Part shown: positions 34,723-44,346 of the stretch, piece after piece
How positions within the stretch are numbered: the first letter of the stretch is position 1
Layout: the number at the start of each line of letters is the position of its first letter
Assembly (NCBI GenBank): GCA_958352815.1
Contig: CATWQA010000008.1
Coordinates: 1-64,000 of the forward strand
Length of the DNA stretch: 64,000 bases
Source: an uncultured Eubacteriales bacterium
Lineage (GTDB): Bacteria; Bacillota; Clostridia; Monoglobales; Monoglobaceae
Direction: 5' to 3'
Position numbers and translations under genes: made by a program
The notes under the pieces: model-generated
Databases searched by the model: none
The model's input: only the letters and a program-made list of their open reading frames with translations
What the model was told of the DNA's origin: nothing

Positions 34723-36777
34723 TTAGTTGTATATATCTCCTGTTTTCTCAAAAATCCGTTCTATGCTCCGGACAAGGAGCTTATGCTCGGGAGCCGTTAA
34801 ATACGGGTCCTTTGCCAGCAGCTCTCCCGCTGCCCCCTGGGTTTCCTTTAAGATATCCATATCGGTGAAAAAGTTGCCTATCTTCATTTCGGGCAGGCCG
34901 TGCTGTCTGGTGCCGAAAAACTCTCCCGGGCCCCTGATTTCCAAATCCTTTTCAGCAATCTTAAAGCCGTCGTTTGTCTCGCACATAACCTTCATGCGCT
35001 CCTCGGCAACGCCGCTGCCCGTGTTTCCGAATATAATACAATAGGACTGCTCCCCGCCTCTGCCAACTCTGCCCCGAAGCTGGTGGAGCTGAGACAGCCC
35101 GAACCTCTCGGCGTTCTCGATTACCATAACGGTGGCATTGGGCACGTCAACCCCCACCTCGATAACGGTGGTGGCAACAAGAACGTCAACCTCCCCCTTG
35201 GCAAAGGCGCGCATTATCTCCTCTTTCTCAAAGGACTTCATCTTGCCGTGGAGCAAGCCCACGGAATAGTCCCTAAGGGCTCCCTCTCTCAGCTTTTTTA
35301 CGTACTCGGTTGCCGCCTTGGCGTTTACCATGTCAGAGTCGTCCACAAGGGCGCACACAAAGTATACCTGCCGCCCCTTGTTAAGCTCACGTCTGACAAA
35401 TTCGTACATACGCTGCCTTTGCGCCTCTTTCAGCATAACAGTCTTTATGGGCTTTCGTCCCGGAGGGAGCTTATCGATTATTGAAATATCCAAGTCCCCG
35501 TAAATCACCAGGGACAGGGTTCTGGGTATAGGGGTTGCGGTCATAACAAGAGTATGGGTGTTCTCCCCCTTATCCGCAAGCCTGCTCCGCTGCCCTACGC
35601 CGAATCTGTGCTGCTCATCGGTTATGGACAGAACCAATTTGTCAAACTTGACCTTTTCGGTTATAACGGCGTGGGTTCCCACAACCACCTTTGCCTCTCC
35701 GCTCTCTATAAGCTCTAAGTTCTCTTTTCTCTCCTTTGCCTTTTGTCCGCCGCTTAAAAACGCCACCTTAATCCCCCAGGGGTCAAAGTATTTCCGCATG
35801 GAGCCATAGTGCTGCTCCGCCAGAATTTCTGTAGGCGCCATCATTACCGACTGGTAGCCCGACTGCGCCACGGCGTACATAGCTGCCGCCGCCACAATAG
35901 TCTTTCCCGAGCCCACGTCTCCCTGGACAAGTCGGTTCATGGGCGTCTCCGACCTTAGGTCTGCCGAGATTTCATTGATAACCCGCTTCTGGGCGTCGGT
36001 CAGGCTAAAGCTCAGGGTTGCCGCAAAGTCCGCAATGCACCTGACGTTTTTCACCGCAGTGGCTTTCAGCCTCTTCTTCCTGTTCTTCACCGAGGAGACG
36101 CCCAGCTGCAGCTTTAGAAATTCCTCAAAGACCAGTCTGCGGCGAGCCACAGAAAACTCCTCAAAATCCTTGGGCATATGCACCCTCCGAATTGCCTGTT
36201 CAATCCCGATTAAGCCATACTTTTCCCTGACCTCCCGGGGCAGGGTTTCGGGCAGGGCCTCTCCCAGTCTTTCCACCGCCTGCACGATTGCATCTCTTAT
36301 GCTCCTCTGCTGCAAGCCTGCCGTGGCGGGATAAACAGGCACGATTTTGCCCATTTTTTCAGACTTGCCGTCCAGCTTCTCAATTATGGGGTTGACCATT
36401 TCGGCAGCCATGCCCCTATAGGACACCTTTCCGAAAAACATATACTCTGCCGACGGGTCGGCAAGAGCCTTTTCCACGTACACCGCATTAAACCAGGTCA
36501 GCTGCATCATTCCCGTTCCGTCAGACAGCCTTGTCTGCACCACCCAGGTTCCCCGTCCCGCTCTGAACTTGCGCACGCCCATAGCAAGCACGCCCTTGAC
36601 GCACACGGTCTCTCCCTCAACCAAGTCTGAAATATCCCTAATTTGGGTTCTGTCCTCAAAGCCTCTGGGCAGGTGGTACAGTAAGTCCTCCACGGTGAAA
36701 ATGCCGAGTCTGTGAAACAGCTCGGCTCTTTTCTCACCTATTCCCTTTAAATATTGAACGCTATCCGATAATCTCAT
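34723..36777 (-). CDS. recG: ATP-dependent DNA helicase RecG
   Basis: RecG (684 aa) remodels stalled replication forks and junctions. The N-terminal wedge with an OB fold (about 60-150) precedes the helicase core: Walker A GDVGSGKTIVAAAA near 287, a MMAPTEILAEQH step, the DEQH box TDEQHRFGVGQR near 386, VMTATPIPRTL, and the QLHQLRGRVGRG motif VI near 570. The length is normal. It starts with ATG at 36777, 5 nt after the stop of fakA, matching the yloU-yloV-recG order known from Bacillus. Probably the last gene of this operon. Confidence 0.96.
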   Translation of the reverse strand: MRLSDSVQYLKGIGEKRAELFHRLGIFTVEDLLYHLPRGFEDRTQIRDISDLVEGETVCVKGVLAMGVRKFRAGRGTWVVQTRLSDGTGMMQLTWFNAVYVEKALADPSAEYMFFGKVSYRGMAAEMVNPIIEKLDGKSEKMGKIVPVYPATAGLQQRSIRDAIVQAVERLGEALPETLPREVREKYGLIGIEQAIRRVHMPKDFEEFSVARRRLVFEEFLKLQLGVSSVKNRKKRLKATAVKNVRCIADFAATLSFSLTDAQKRVINEISADLRSETPMNRLVQGDVGSGKTIVAAAAMYAVAQSGYQSVMMAPTEILAEQHYGSMRKYFDPWGIKVAFLSGGQKAKERKENLELIESGEAKVVVGTHAVITEKVKFDKLVLSITDEQHRFGVGQRSRLADKGENTHTLVMTATPIPRTLSLVIYGDLDISIIDKLPPGRKPIKTVMLKEAQRQRMYEFVRRELNKGRQVYFVCALVDDSDMVNAKAATEYVKKLREGALRDYSVGLLHGKMKSFEKEEIMRAFAKGEVDVLVATTVIEVGVDVPNATVMVIENAERFGLSQLHQLRGRVGRGGEQSYCIIFGNTGSGVAEERMKVMCETNDGFKIAEKDLEIRGPGEFFGTRQHGLPEMKIGNFFTDMDILKETQGAAGELLAKDPYLTAPEHKLLVRSIERIFEKTGDIYN

Positions 36778-36781
36778 TTTT

Positions 36782-38392
36782 CTACTCTGCCGATATTATA
36801 TAATAATATACGCTCTGCCCGCCGTAGTTCAGGTTTATATCCAAGTCGGGGTACATGCTCTCCAAAATGCCGCTGAGCTCCTCTGCCCGGCTCTCGTCCG
36901 CATCCATTCCGTAGTAAACGGACAGAACTCCGCAGTCATCGTCAACCAGCTTTGCGGCAAGCTCTGTGAAAACCTGCTCCATATCCTTTCCGCAAGCACA
37001 GACGTCGCTGCCTATAACCCCCATTATATCCCCCTCGGCAATGTCAATGCCGTCAATACGAGCGGCTCTCGCCGCATAGGCTATCTGGCCGCAGCGCACC
37101 GCCTCCATGCACTCTGTCATCATCTCGATGTTCTCCTGCACCTCTGCCTCATCGCTGAAGGAGGCTATGGCGGTTATGCCCTGGGGCATATTCTCCGTAG
37201 GGATAACAAACACGTTTTTCTCTGTAAGAGGGTCGACCTGCTCCGCCGCAAGGATAATGTTACTGTTGTTGGGCAGAATAAACACGTTTTCCGCCTCCAC
37301 CTGCTCAACCGCGTCAAGAAGGTCTTGTGTGCTGGGGTTCATGGTTTGTCCGCCCTCCACAACTCGGTCGCACTCAAGGCTGCCGAAAAGCTCTTTAAGC
37401 CCGCTTCCCGACACCACCGCCACAAAGCCGTACTTTTTAAGAGGACGCTTGTTCTCCGCCAAAATCTCGTTATGCTGGAACTTCATGTTGTCTATTTTAA
37501 GGTTTGTCAGCTCTCCCAGCTTTATTCCCTGCTCAATTACAAATCCGGGGTGATTTGTATGTATGTGCACCTTGACGATTTCCTCATCGTCTATAACAAG
37601 CATACAGTCGCCCTTGGGCTTTATGGCAGCCATAAACTGGGCTGCGCTGCGGCCGGGCTCCTTGTTTATCAAAAACTCCGTGCAGTACTTAAACTTAATA
37701 TCCGCCGTATCTACAGCGTCGGTCTTTGCCGCGCTCAAGCCCTTGGCGGCAACGCTGTTTTGTAGGGCTGTGGCACAGCCCGTCTCCAAAGCCGAGACCG
37801 CACCTCTCAGCAGCATAATCACGCCGCAGCCTCCTGCGTCAACAACCCCCGCCTGCTTTAAGACAGGCAGAATATCCGGAGTGCGTTTCAGGCTTTCCTC
37901 ACCTGCGGCGAGAGCCCCCTTCATGAACTCCGTCACGTCGTCATACTCCACAAAGTGCTCCTCGGCGAACTCGCCTATCTCCCGTATCACCGTCAAAATA
38001 GTACCCTCGGTGGGCTTCATAACGGCTCTGTAGGCAGTATCTCTGGCGGCGCAAAGGGCGCGCTTTAGAGTGCTGACCTCTATCTCATCCGTATCGCCTG
38101 TTCCCTGCCACAGACCCCTGATAATCTGGGACAATATAACCCCCGAATTACCTCTGGCATTCCTCAAAGACGACTTTGCAAGGCTCTCCATCACCTCAGG
38201 CACGGTCTTGCCCTCGTCAAGAGCCTCCACGCTCCTTGCCGCCGCGCCGAAGGTCAGGCTCATATTGGTTCCCGTATCGCCGTCGGGCACAGGGAACACG
38301 TTCATATCGTTAACCTTATCCACATTGTTTAAAAGTTCATTGGCTGCCGACCTTATCATAAGTCTCAGCACCTTGCTGTCAGCTTTTTTCAT
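36782..38392 (-). CDS. fakA: DAK2-domain fatty acid kinase FakA (YloV)
   Basis: 536 aa. The N-terminal DAK2/DhaL nucleotide-binding domain carries NVFPVPDGDTGTNM (about 32-45) and SSLRNARGNSGVILSQI (about 75-92). The C-terminal domain is the part that docks with a FakB (DegV) lipid-binding partner. In Firmicutes, FakA phosphorylates exogenous fatty acids for phospholipid synthesis and can influence gene regulation. ATG at 38392 follows AAAGGAG; the frame is open to 38443 but without a site. Flanked by the Asp23-type gene and recG, a conserved arrangement. No FakB gene is in the window. Confidence 0.9.
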   Translation of the reverse strand: MKKADSKVLRLMIRSAANELLNNVDKVNDMNVFPVPDGDTGTNMSLTFGAAARSVEALDEGKTVPEVMESLAKSSLRNARGNSGVILSQIIRGLWQGTGDTDEIEVSTLKRALCAARDTAYRAVMKPTEGTILTVIREIGEFAEEHFVEYDDVTEFMKGALAAGEESLKRTPDILPVLKQAGVVDAGGCGVIMLLRGAVSALETGCATALQNSVAAKGLSAAKTDAVDTADIKFKYCTEFLINKEPGRSAAQFMAAIKPKGDCMLVIDDEEIVKVHIHTNHPGFVIEQGIKLGELTNLKIDNMKFQHNEILAENKRPLKKYGFVAVVSGSGLKELFGSLECDRVVEGGQTMNPSTQDLLDAVEQVEAENVFILPNNSNIILAAEQVDPLTEKNVFVIPTENMPQGITAIASFSDEAEVQENIEMMTECMEAVRCGQIAYAARAARIDGIDIAEGDIMGVIGSDVCACGKDMEQVFTELAAKLVDDDCGVLSVYYGMDADESRAEELSGILESMYPDLDINLNYGGQSVYYYIISAE

Positions 38393-38470
38393 AGCTTTCT
38401 CCTTTCGGGGGTAAAACAACCGCCTTACCCCACCGTACCGCAAATCAATTTAATCAGAACCCGTTCCGTG

Positions 38471-38824
38471 CTATTCAACACGGATACCCTCAACGTTTAC
38501 GTCAACGCTGCTGACGCTGAGCCCCGTCATTTCCTCAACGTTATACTTAACGCTGTTTCTTATAACCTCGCCGACAGCCGTTATATTCGTGCCGTATTCA
38601 ACAATTATATAAAGAGAGATGTCGATTCCGTTTTCTCCCAGCTTAATCTTAACGCCCTTATCCATAAGCTCACGCTTTAAGAGCTTGGCAATTCCGTCCT
38701 TGCTGCCGCTCAAAGCCATTCCCACCACGCCGTAACAGCTTGTGGCTGCGTATCCTGCAATTTTCGCGATTACGCTGTTTGCAATCTTAACATTTCCCTT
38801 GGAATTATCAAATTTCCCGCTCAT
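38471..38824 (-). CDS. Asp23/YloU family protein
   Basis: 117 aa, one Asp23 (alkaline-shock, Gls24) domain: KIANSVIAKIAGYAATSCYGVVGMA near the N-terminus and a beta-rich body (GIDISLYIIVEYGTNI) with a VSSVDVNVEGIRV end. Members are cytosolic, often membrane-associated through partners, and linked to envelope stress in staphylococci. The start overlaps the stop of the YhaN-like gene by 4 bp. It lies directly upstream of fakA, as yloU lies upstream of yloV in Bacillus. The precise role is unknown. Confidence 0.9.
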   Translation of the reverse strand: MSGKFDNSKGNVKIANSVIAKIAGYAATSCYGVVGMALSGSKDGIAKLLKRELMDKGVKIKLGENGIDISLYIIVEYGTNITAVGEVIRNSVKYNVEEMTGLSVSSVDVNVEGIRVE

Positions 38825-40914
38825 ACTGTTACCTCCATAAAATTGATTTCATCAAAATTTTTTGATATATTTTTATCGCGGCTGTGACAGGTGAAAAGCA
38901 AAGCCTGCCGTCCGTCGCCGCACATATCCTTCAGCAGCTCTATTGTGTTTTCGGCTCTTTGGTCGTCAAAGCTCATGAGAGCGTCGTCCAAAAACAAAAC
39001 CGTGTTCTCCTTATTAAGCGTGAGCTCCGCCACCGCCAGTCTTATGGCAAGATAAATCTGGTTGTAGGTTCCAACGCTGAAAAACTCGACGGGCTTAACG
39101 TCCGTCAAATCCCCTGCATTTTTCAGGCTCGCCGTAAAGTCCTCGCCAATCCTGATACCGCTGTGGCTGCCTCCTGTTATCCCATTTAGGATTTCCTCTG
39201 TCTTTTTGTTGAGCAAGGGCGTGTAGTCCGACTTAATTTTGGCGTAGGCAGCGCTTAGGCACTCTCTTGCCATTTGGTAGGCTTCAAGCTCCTCGCCCTT
39301 TTTCAAAAGCTCCTCGTCTATGGCTTTTATGCTGTCTGAAATATCCGCCTCGGAAACACTGTCTCTCTCCTCGCTGAGGCTTGCCTTTAGCGCCGCCGCT
39401 TCCCCAAAGGCTCTGTCTCTCTCCTCTGAGGTGCGGTTTATCTCACGTCTCAGGTCAACTCCCGAGGGAGCGGGCTCCTTTAAAACACTGCTGCGTTTTT
39501 CCTCCGCCTCACGCTTTAGCTCCTCGTAGCTGTCCTCCCCCAGCAGCTTTTCATATAAATCCCTGACCACCTTTATTTTGGCCTTATCCTCGGAATATAA
39601 TCCATATTTTTCCTCAAATTCCTTAACTGTTCGGCACTCGAGGCTGTCCAGAGCGGATTTAAGCCGCCCCTCCGCCTCTTCAAGCTCTCTGCGCAGCAGG
39701 TCTGCGTCCTTAATCAACAACTCCCTGCCGCTCTTTAATTCTACTATATTTCCGCCGACTTTGCAATAACAAATTATTCCGCCTGCAATAAATGCTCCCA
39801 GAATAGCCCAGACCCCTATAAACAAGGGCATTACGGGGAAGAGCAGCAGCGCTCCCGCCACAACCGAAGCAATCGCCAGCAACACCAAAACACCCGCAAG
39901 AATACCCATGTTGCGCTTCCTCTTGTCCTTTTCCCCGAGCAACCTGTTGTTCTCGTTAAGCTCCTGCTGCTTTTGGTAGGCTTTAAGCTCCAGGGTATCT
40001 ATAGCTTCTGCGCTGTTTCTGATTTGGCTTACCGTCTCCTCGGTTGCCTTGTGCCTGAAAAGCTGAAACTGTCTTGTGTTGCCTATCTGCATTTCCTTTG
40101 CCAAGCAGCTGTCCAGCCGCTCCACACGGGATATTTTCTCCTTTGCGATTTCGGACTCCTCCAAAGCCGCCAGATGCGCCTTTTTCCTGTCCAGCTCCTC
40201 AATTCTGCTCTCAAGAGCCTTAGCTCTGCGGCGGTTCTGCTCCTCTCGGGCAGCCCTTGCCCGCGCCTTAGCCAGGGTCTCCCTCAACCGCTCCTTCTCG
40301 CCTCTGAGACGGTCAATAGCCCCCGGAGTATTCCGCCCGGTCTTTGCCTTTAGGGCTGCCGCCTCCTTATCCAAATACTTCAAGGAGTTGTTGACCGAAA
40401 CATCAGAGCTTCCTCCGCTCTCTATGAGATTAATCAGCTTTGCTGTTATCTCGTCGTCCTGCCCCGTTGCGCCTATATCGTTTTGGGCAATCCACACCGT
40501 GCGCTCAAACATACTGCGGCTCATTCCCAGCAGCCGCACACCAAGCTCCTCGCCGCTGACCTCCTTGTCAAAGTAGTCCTCCCCCGTTGCGCTCAGCGTC
40601 ACGCGGGTCACGTCTCCCGACGGACGCTTGCGAAACTCACGGTATACCTCAAGCTCCGTGCCGTCCTTAACCAGCTTCAGCCTGCCTATGGCTCGGGTTT
40701 CACCCCAGGGGATAACCCTGTCCCTGTCCTTAAGTCCTCGGCTCTTTCCCCCTCTTGAGGGTATGCCGTACAGCATTGACTTAATAAAAAGCTGAATGGT
40801 GGATTTTCCCGTCTCATTCACGCCGTATATCAGGTTCAGCCCGTCCCTCAGGTCAATTTTATACTCTGAAAACCTCCCGAATTGTATAAGGTCAAGCTCC
40901 GTCAGTTTTACCAT
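38821..40914 (-). CDS. YhaN-like SMC/Rad50-type ATPase
   Basis: 697 aa. Walker A GVNETGKSTIQLF lies near residue 31 and Walker B VLFLDDALMSFDD near 640, separated by long coiled coils. A hydrophobic pair (about 336-381) in the middle replaces the usual zinc hook, as in Bacillus YhaN, where it is thought to be a membrane hairpin. It pairs with the YhaO-like nuclease just upstream (4-bp gap), the equivalent of SbcC-SbcD or Rad50-Mre11 for DNA-end handling. ATG at 40914 follows AAGGGGTGA; an in-frame upstream codon was rejected. Its end overlaps the Asp23 gene. Confidence 0.85.
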   Translation of the reverse strand: MVKLTELDLIQFGRFSEYKIDLRDGLNLIYGVNETGKSTIQLFIKSMLYGIPSRGGKSRGLKDRDRVIPWGETRAIGRLKLVKDGTELEVYREFRKRPSGDVTRVTLSATGEDYFDKEVSGEELGVRLLGMSRSMFERTVWIAQNDIGATGQDDEITAKLINLIESGGSSDVSVNNSLKYLDKEAAALKAKTGRNTPGAIDRLRGEKERLRETLAKARARAAREEQNRRRAKALESRIEELDRKKAHLAALEESEIAKEKISRVERLDSCLAKEMQIGNTRQFQLFRHKATEETVSQIRNSAEAIDTLELKAYQKQQELNENNRLLGEKDKRKRNMGILAGVLVLLAIASVVAGALLLFPVMPLFIGVWAILGAFIAGGIICYCKVGGNIVELKSGRELLIKDADLLRRELEEAEGRLKSALDSLECRTVKEFEEKYGLYSEDKAKIKVVRDLYEKLLGEDSYEELKREAEEKRSSVLKEPAPSGVDLRREINRTSEERDRAFGEAAALKASLSEERDSVSEADISDSIKAIDEELLKKGEELEAYQMARECLSAAYAKIKSDYTPLLNKKTEEILNGITGGSHSGIRIGEDFTASLKNAGDLTDVKPVEFFSVGTYNQIYLAIRLAVAELTLNKENTVLFLDDALMSFDDQRAENTIELLKDMCGDGRQALLFTCHSRDKNISKNFDEINFMEVTV

Positions 40915-40918
40915 CGGT

Positions 40919-42031
40919 TCACCCCTTGCTCTCCATTGCGTCAAGCCCGAACCTTAACGCCATCTCAGTTATATTATATTCACGGCTGCCCGCCTTGCAT
41001 TCCCGCAGCCTTTCACTCATCATACGAATGTACACCGCCCGCAGACTGTTGTCGTTTTCCGCCGCATTAAGGTCGTACTCCGCCTTTGTCTCGTCCTTTA
41101 TCTCTGTATAAAACGCCTTATCTCTAACTCTGTCATGTATGAGCTGCACATCCGGTCTGAACCCATTTTGGGTTCTGCCCTTGAGTATTATTCTCAAAAT
41201 ATCTCTGCCGCTCTTTTCTATTTCCGCACCAATCCGCTCAACAACAGTTTCGTTGTCCCCGACGTTTTCGGGCAGCTCCGCCTCAATAATTCCGTATCTC
41301 CGCTTGGCAACAGACAGCAGCTTTAGCTCTGCCTCGCCGCGGCCTACCTGCCCCACGATAACTCCGCTTTCGCTTATCTCATCAAAGCCTCTGGGCTCGG
41401 GTATTCCGGGGTACGCCCAGAGGGTTTCCCCTGCCCGCTCAATCCCGCCGAAGCTGTGGATATGCCCCAGAGCCACATAGTCAAAGCCGCTGCTTTCAAG
41501 GTCGTCCTTCCTAATCCCGTTGTATCTGCCCCCGACCTCTCCCGAGAGGGCGTCGCCGTGGATTACCAAAATGTTGGCATACTCCCCATGCTTGGGAAAG
41601 TCGGCAGGTCTTTTAAGGCCGCTGCCGTCCTCTGAGGCAAAGCTCGCCCCTGCCACGCGTACGCCTAAATCATCAAGGTCAAAGAACTCCCCGCCGCAGC
41701 TGAAAACATGCACGTTATCCCCCAGGCTCTCCCGGTTATAGACAGAGCTGTCCGAAAAGGGGTCGTGGTTGCCCGCGCTGATAAACACCGGGACAGAGCT
41801 TATCTCCCCAAACTTTCTCTTTAGAAAATTCAGGGTCTCCGCACTGACGTTGCGGCTGTCAAACAAGTCTCCGGAAATCACCATTATATCCGCCCGAGAC
41901 TTAGCCATATCTATTATTTGGGAGAACACCTCTCTCTGCTCGCTGCGCCTGAGCTTTGCCACGTCAAGGGGCATTCTTGAAGTAAAGGGCGCGTCAAGGT
42001 GCATATCCGCCATATGTAAAATCCTTACCAT
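40919..42031 (-). CDS. YhaO-like DNA repair metallophosphoesterase
   Basis: 370 aa. N-terminal calcineurin-type phosphoesterase with HMADMHL (residue 7), ISGDLFDS, SAGNHDPF and VIHGD, then ALGHIHSF, all five metal motifs intact, as in SbcD/Mre11 nucleases. The C-terminal third is helical and variable, as in YhaO. It is probably a Mn-dependent nuclease working with the SMC-like ATPase downstream. ATG at 42031 was chosen since GGGAGG precedes it and MVRILHMADMHLDAPF is the family start; the frame is open further upstream but has no site. Confidence 0.87.
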   Translation of the reverse strand: MVRILHMADMHLDAPFTSRMPLDVAKLRRSEQREVFSQIIDMAKSRADIMVISGDLFDSRNVSAETLNFLKRKFGEISSVPVFISAGNHDPFSDSSVYNRESLGDNVHVFSCGGEFFDLDDLGVRVAGASFASEDGSGLKRPADFPKHGEYANILVIHGDALSGEVGGRYNGIRKDDLESSGFDYVALGHIHSFGGIERAGETLWAYPGIPEPRGFDEISESGVIVGQVGRGEAELKLLSVAKRRYGIIEAELPENVGDNETVVERIGAEIEKSGRDILRIILKGRTQNGFRPDVQLIHDRVRDKAFYTEIKDETKAEYDLNAAENDNSLRAVYIRMMSERLRECKAGSREYNITEMALRFGLDAMESKG

Positions 42032-42127
42032 TTTACGCCTCCCGAAATATATTTTGCCTAAGAAAATAATGCCGCATGAAAACAGACGCAAGACCGCCTG
42101 TCCCCTATGCAGCATAAAACCTCTTTG

Positions 42128-42865
42128 TTAGCCCTCGTCAGGCATCTCCCATGTGTGATACACGTTCTGAACATCGTCATTCTCTTCAAGCATATCAATG
42201 AGCTTTTCCATCTTTGCGATGTCCTCGGGATTTTCCAGAACCGTTGTTGTCTGAGGAATGTAGTTCACCTCTGCCTGAGCAAAGGAATATCCCATTTCCT
42301 CCAGCTTGTCTCTGACGCTTCCCAGATTTTCTGGAGCCGTGAGAATTTCAAAGCACTCCTCCTCAACGTTAAAGTCGTCCGCCCCGGCTTCCAGAGCCGC
42401 CATCATCAGGTCGTCCTCCTCAACGCCGTCAGCCTTTTCGATTACGATAAGACCCTTTCTGTCAAACATAAAGCCCACGCAGCCCGTCTGACCCAGGTTA
42501 CCGCCGTTTTTGTCAAAGTAATGGCGCAGGTCTGCCGCAGTTCTGTTTTTGTTATCGCTGAGGGTTTCAACCATTACGGCAATGCCGCTGGGGCCGTAGC
42601 CCTCATAAACCATTTCCATATAGTTTCCTGCGTCGCCCTCGCCGGACGCCTTTTTGATGCTTCTCTGAATTGTGTCGTTGGGCATGTTGTTCGCCTTCGC
42701 CTTTGCAACAACGTCGCGGAGCTTGGAGTTTGTGCCCGGGTCGGGGCCGCCCTCCTTAACCGCCACCATTATCTCTCTGCCTATCTTGGTGAAGATTTTA
42801 CCTCTCTTGGCGTCTATTGCGCCCTTCTTTCTCTTTATGGTTGCCCATTTGGAATGTCCCGACAT
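42128..42865 (-). CDS. yebC: YebC/PmpR family regulator
   Basis: 245 aa, full-length YebC/TACO1-type protein: MSGHSKWATIKRKKGAIDAK at the N-terminus, then GGPDPGTNSKLRDVVAKAKANNMP and GYGPSGIAVMVETLSDNKNRTA. Family members were described as DNA-binding regulators and more recently as translation factors that help ribosomes through proline-rich stretches. ATG follows AGGAGG. It lies alone between an 11-bp inverted repeat upstream (42905-42942) and the yhaO-like gene about 95 bp downstream. No regulator target is suggested by the neighbourhood. Confidence 0.92.
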   Translation of the reverse strand: MSGHSKWATIKRKKGAIDAKRGKIFTKIGREIMVAVKEGGPDPGTNSKLRDVVAKAKANNMPNDTIQRSIKKASGEGDAGNYMEMVYEGYGPSGIAVMVETLSDNKNRTAADLRHYFDKNGGNLGQTGCVGFMFDRKGLIVIEKADGVEEDDLMMAALEAGADDFNVEEECFEILTAPENLGSVRDKLEEMGYSFAQAEVNYIPQTTTVLENPEDIAKMEKLIDMLEENDDVQNVYHTWEMPDEG

Positions 42866-42904
42866 GTTAATATCCTCCTAATCTGTATTTTAAGTATATC
42901 ATAG

Positions 42905-42942
42905 CGTTTGCACAGATGCATATTACATCACCTGTGCAAACG
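42905..42942. repeat. Perfect 11-bp inverted repeat upstream of yebC
   Basis: CGTTTGCACAG (42905-42915) and CTGTGCAAACG (42932-42942) are separated by 16 bp. It lies between the end of the SPFH gene and the yebC start, and no T-run follows on either strand. It may be a weak terminator of the SPFH operon or an operator for yebC. Confidence 0.55.
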
Positions 42943-42958
42943 AATAAATGTGCTGTTT

Positions 42959-43873
42959 TCAGTCTTTAATAACCTCTTTGATTGTTGTGGCAAGACCTGC
43001 TATTCCCTGAATTTCAGAGGGAAGAATAATCTTGGTCGCCTTGCCGTCCGCTGCTTTCTGGAAGGCTTCAAGGCTCTTTAAGGTGAGCACCTGCTCGGTG
43101 GGCATTGCCTCGTTGAGCATCTTAATGCCGTCTGCGGTTGCCTGCTGCACGCTTCTGATGGCCTCCGCTTCACCCTCTGCAATTCTGATTGCCGCCTCCT
43201 TATCGGCCTCTGCCTTCAAAATCTGGGAAGCCTTTTCCGCTTCCGCCTCCAGTATTCTGGATTCCTTCTCGCCCTCGGCAACAAGGATGGCGGACTTCTT
43301 CTCGCCCTCGGCTCTGAGGATTGCTTCACGTCTTTCACGCTCCGCCTTCATCTGCTTCTCCATTGCTTCTCTGATTCCCGTGGGCGGGATTATATTTTTC
43401 AGCTCAACGCGGTTGACCTTTATTCCCCAGGGGTCTGTCGCCTCGTCCAAAATCGAACGCATGTTGGTGTTGATTACGTCCCTTGAGGTCAAGCTCTCGT
43501 CAAGCTCCATATCTCCGATTATGTTACGCAGGGTTGTCGCCGTCAGATTTTCAATTGCCGACATGGGCATCTCCACGCCGTAGGTATACAGCTTGGGGTC
43601 TGTTATCTGATAGTACACAACCGTGTCAATCTGCATGGTAACGTTATCCTTTGTGATAACAGGCTGGGGCGGGAAGTCCACAACCTGCTCCTTTAAGGTC
43701 ACCCTCTTTGCCACCCTCTCAATAAAGGGCAGCTTTATATGGAGCCCTACGCCCCATGTTGCGCTGTACGCCCCGAGCCGCTCAACAACATAAGCGTTCG
43801 CTTGAGGAACTATCTTAATGTTTGCCACTACCAGCACTATAATAATTGCCAGCAAAACTATGATAAACAACAT
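42959..43873 (-). CDS. SPFH/stomatin (band 7) membrane protein
   Basis: 304 aa. A single N-terminal membrane anchor (MLFIIVLLAIIIVLVVANIK) precedes an SPFH domain (about 25-180; VVERLGAYSATWGVGLHIKL, VDFPPQPVITKDNVTMQIDT). A helical tail of repeated EAE.EK...IL units (about 190-245) is typical of stomatins and predicted to oligomerise. Family members organise membrane microdomains. ATG at 43873 fits AAAGG better than the in-frame GTG at 43882. It follows the NfeD gene by one base, the standard NfeD-stomatin pair. Confidence 0.92.
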   Translation of the reverse strand: MLFIIVLLAIIIVLVVANIKIVPQANAYVVERLGAYSATWGVGLHIKLPFIERVAKRVTLKEQVVDFPPQPVITKDNVTMQIDTVVYYQITDPKLYTYGVEMPMSAIENLTATTLRNIIGDMELDESLTSRDVINTNMRSILDEATDPWGIKVNRVELKNIIPPTGIREAMEKQMKAERERREAILRAEGEKKSAILVAEGEKESRILEAEAEKASQILKAEADKEAAIRIAEGEAEAIRSVQQATADGIKMLNEAMPTEQVLTLKSLEAFQKAADGKATKIILPSEIQGIAGLATTIKEVIKD

Positions 43874-43874
43874 A

Positions 43875-44324
43875 TTAATCACCTTTCTGTTTTGTTAACG
43901 GGCTGACCCGAAGCTTTACGCCCGCAATTCCCAGCACCTTTACCGTTTCACCCTCTGCAACGGGCTCGCCGCTCTCGGAAACCGCCGACCAGACCTGCCC
44001 GCCGATTTTCACCTGTCCCGTACCCTCTATGCTGTCAATAGGGCTTATGACTAACGCTTCACAGCCAATCAGCCTGTCCGCATTGGTCTTTTCCGTCTTC
44101 TTTACGAAAAACTTGTTCGTCATCGGGCGCGTAACAATCAGCAGGACCCCTGAAACAAGCACAAAGGTCAAAACCTGACTGAGAACCGACCCGCCGAGCT
44201 GTGCCGCCACAGCTGCCGCAACAGCTCCCACGGCAAACCAAACGGTTATCAAAGCCACGGTGGCAGCCTCAATTATGCCGAACACCACCGCGGCAACAAT
44301 CCAAAATATACCGGCGCTTGCCAT
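43875..44324 (-). CDS. NfeD-like membrane protein
   Basis: 149 aa. Two to three membrane spans (FWIVAAVVFGIIEAATVALI, VAAQLGGSVLSQVLTFVLVS) precede a C-terminal OB-fold domain (ADRLIGCEALVISPIDSIEGTGQVKIGGQVWSA region). NfeD proteins are partners of stomatin-type SPFH proteins, and here the stop lies one base before that gene. It is the short NfeD form without the ClpP-like protease domain. Its likely job is membrane quality control or microdomain organisation, by analogy only. Confidence 0.9.
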   Translation of the reverse strand: MASAGIFWIVAAVVFGIIEAATVALITVWFAVGAVAAAVAAQLGGSVLSQVLTFVLVSGVLLIVTRPMTNKFFVKKTEKTNADRLIGCEALVISPIDSIEGTGQVKIGGQVWSAVSESGEPVAEGETVKVLGIAGVKLRVSPLTKQKGD

Positions 44325-44346
44325 AACATCACCCCAACCATTATTC

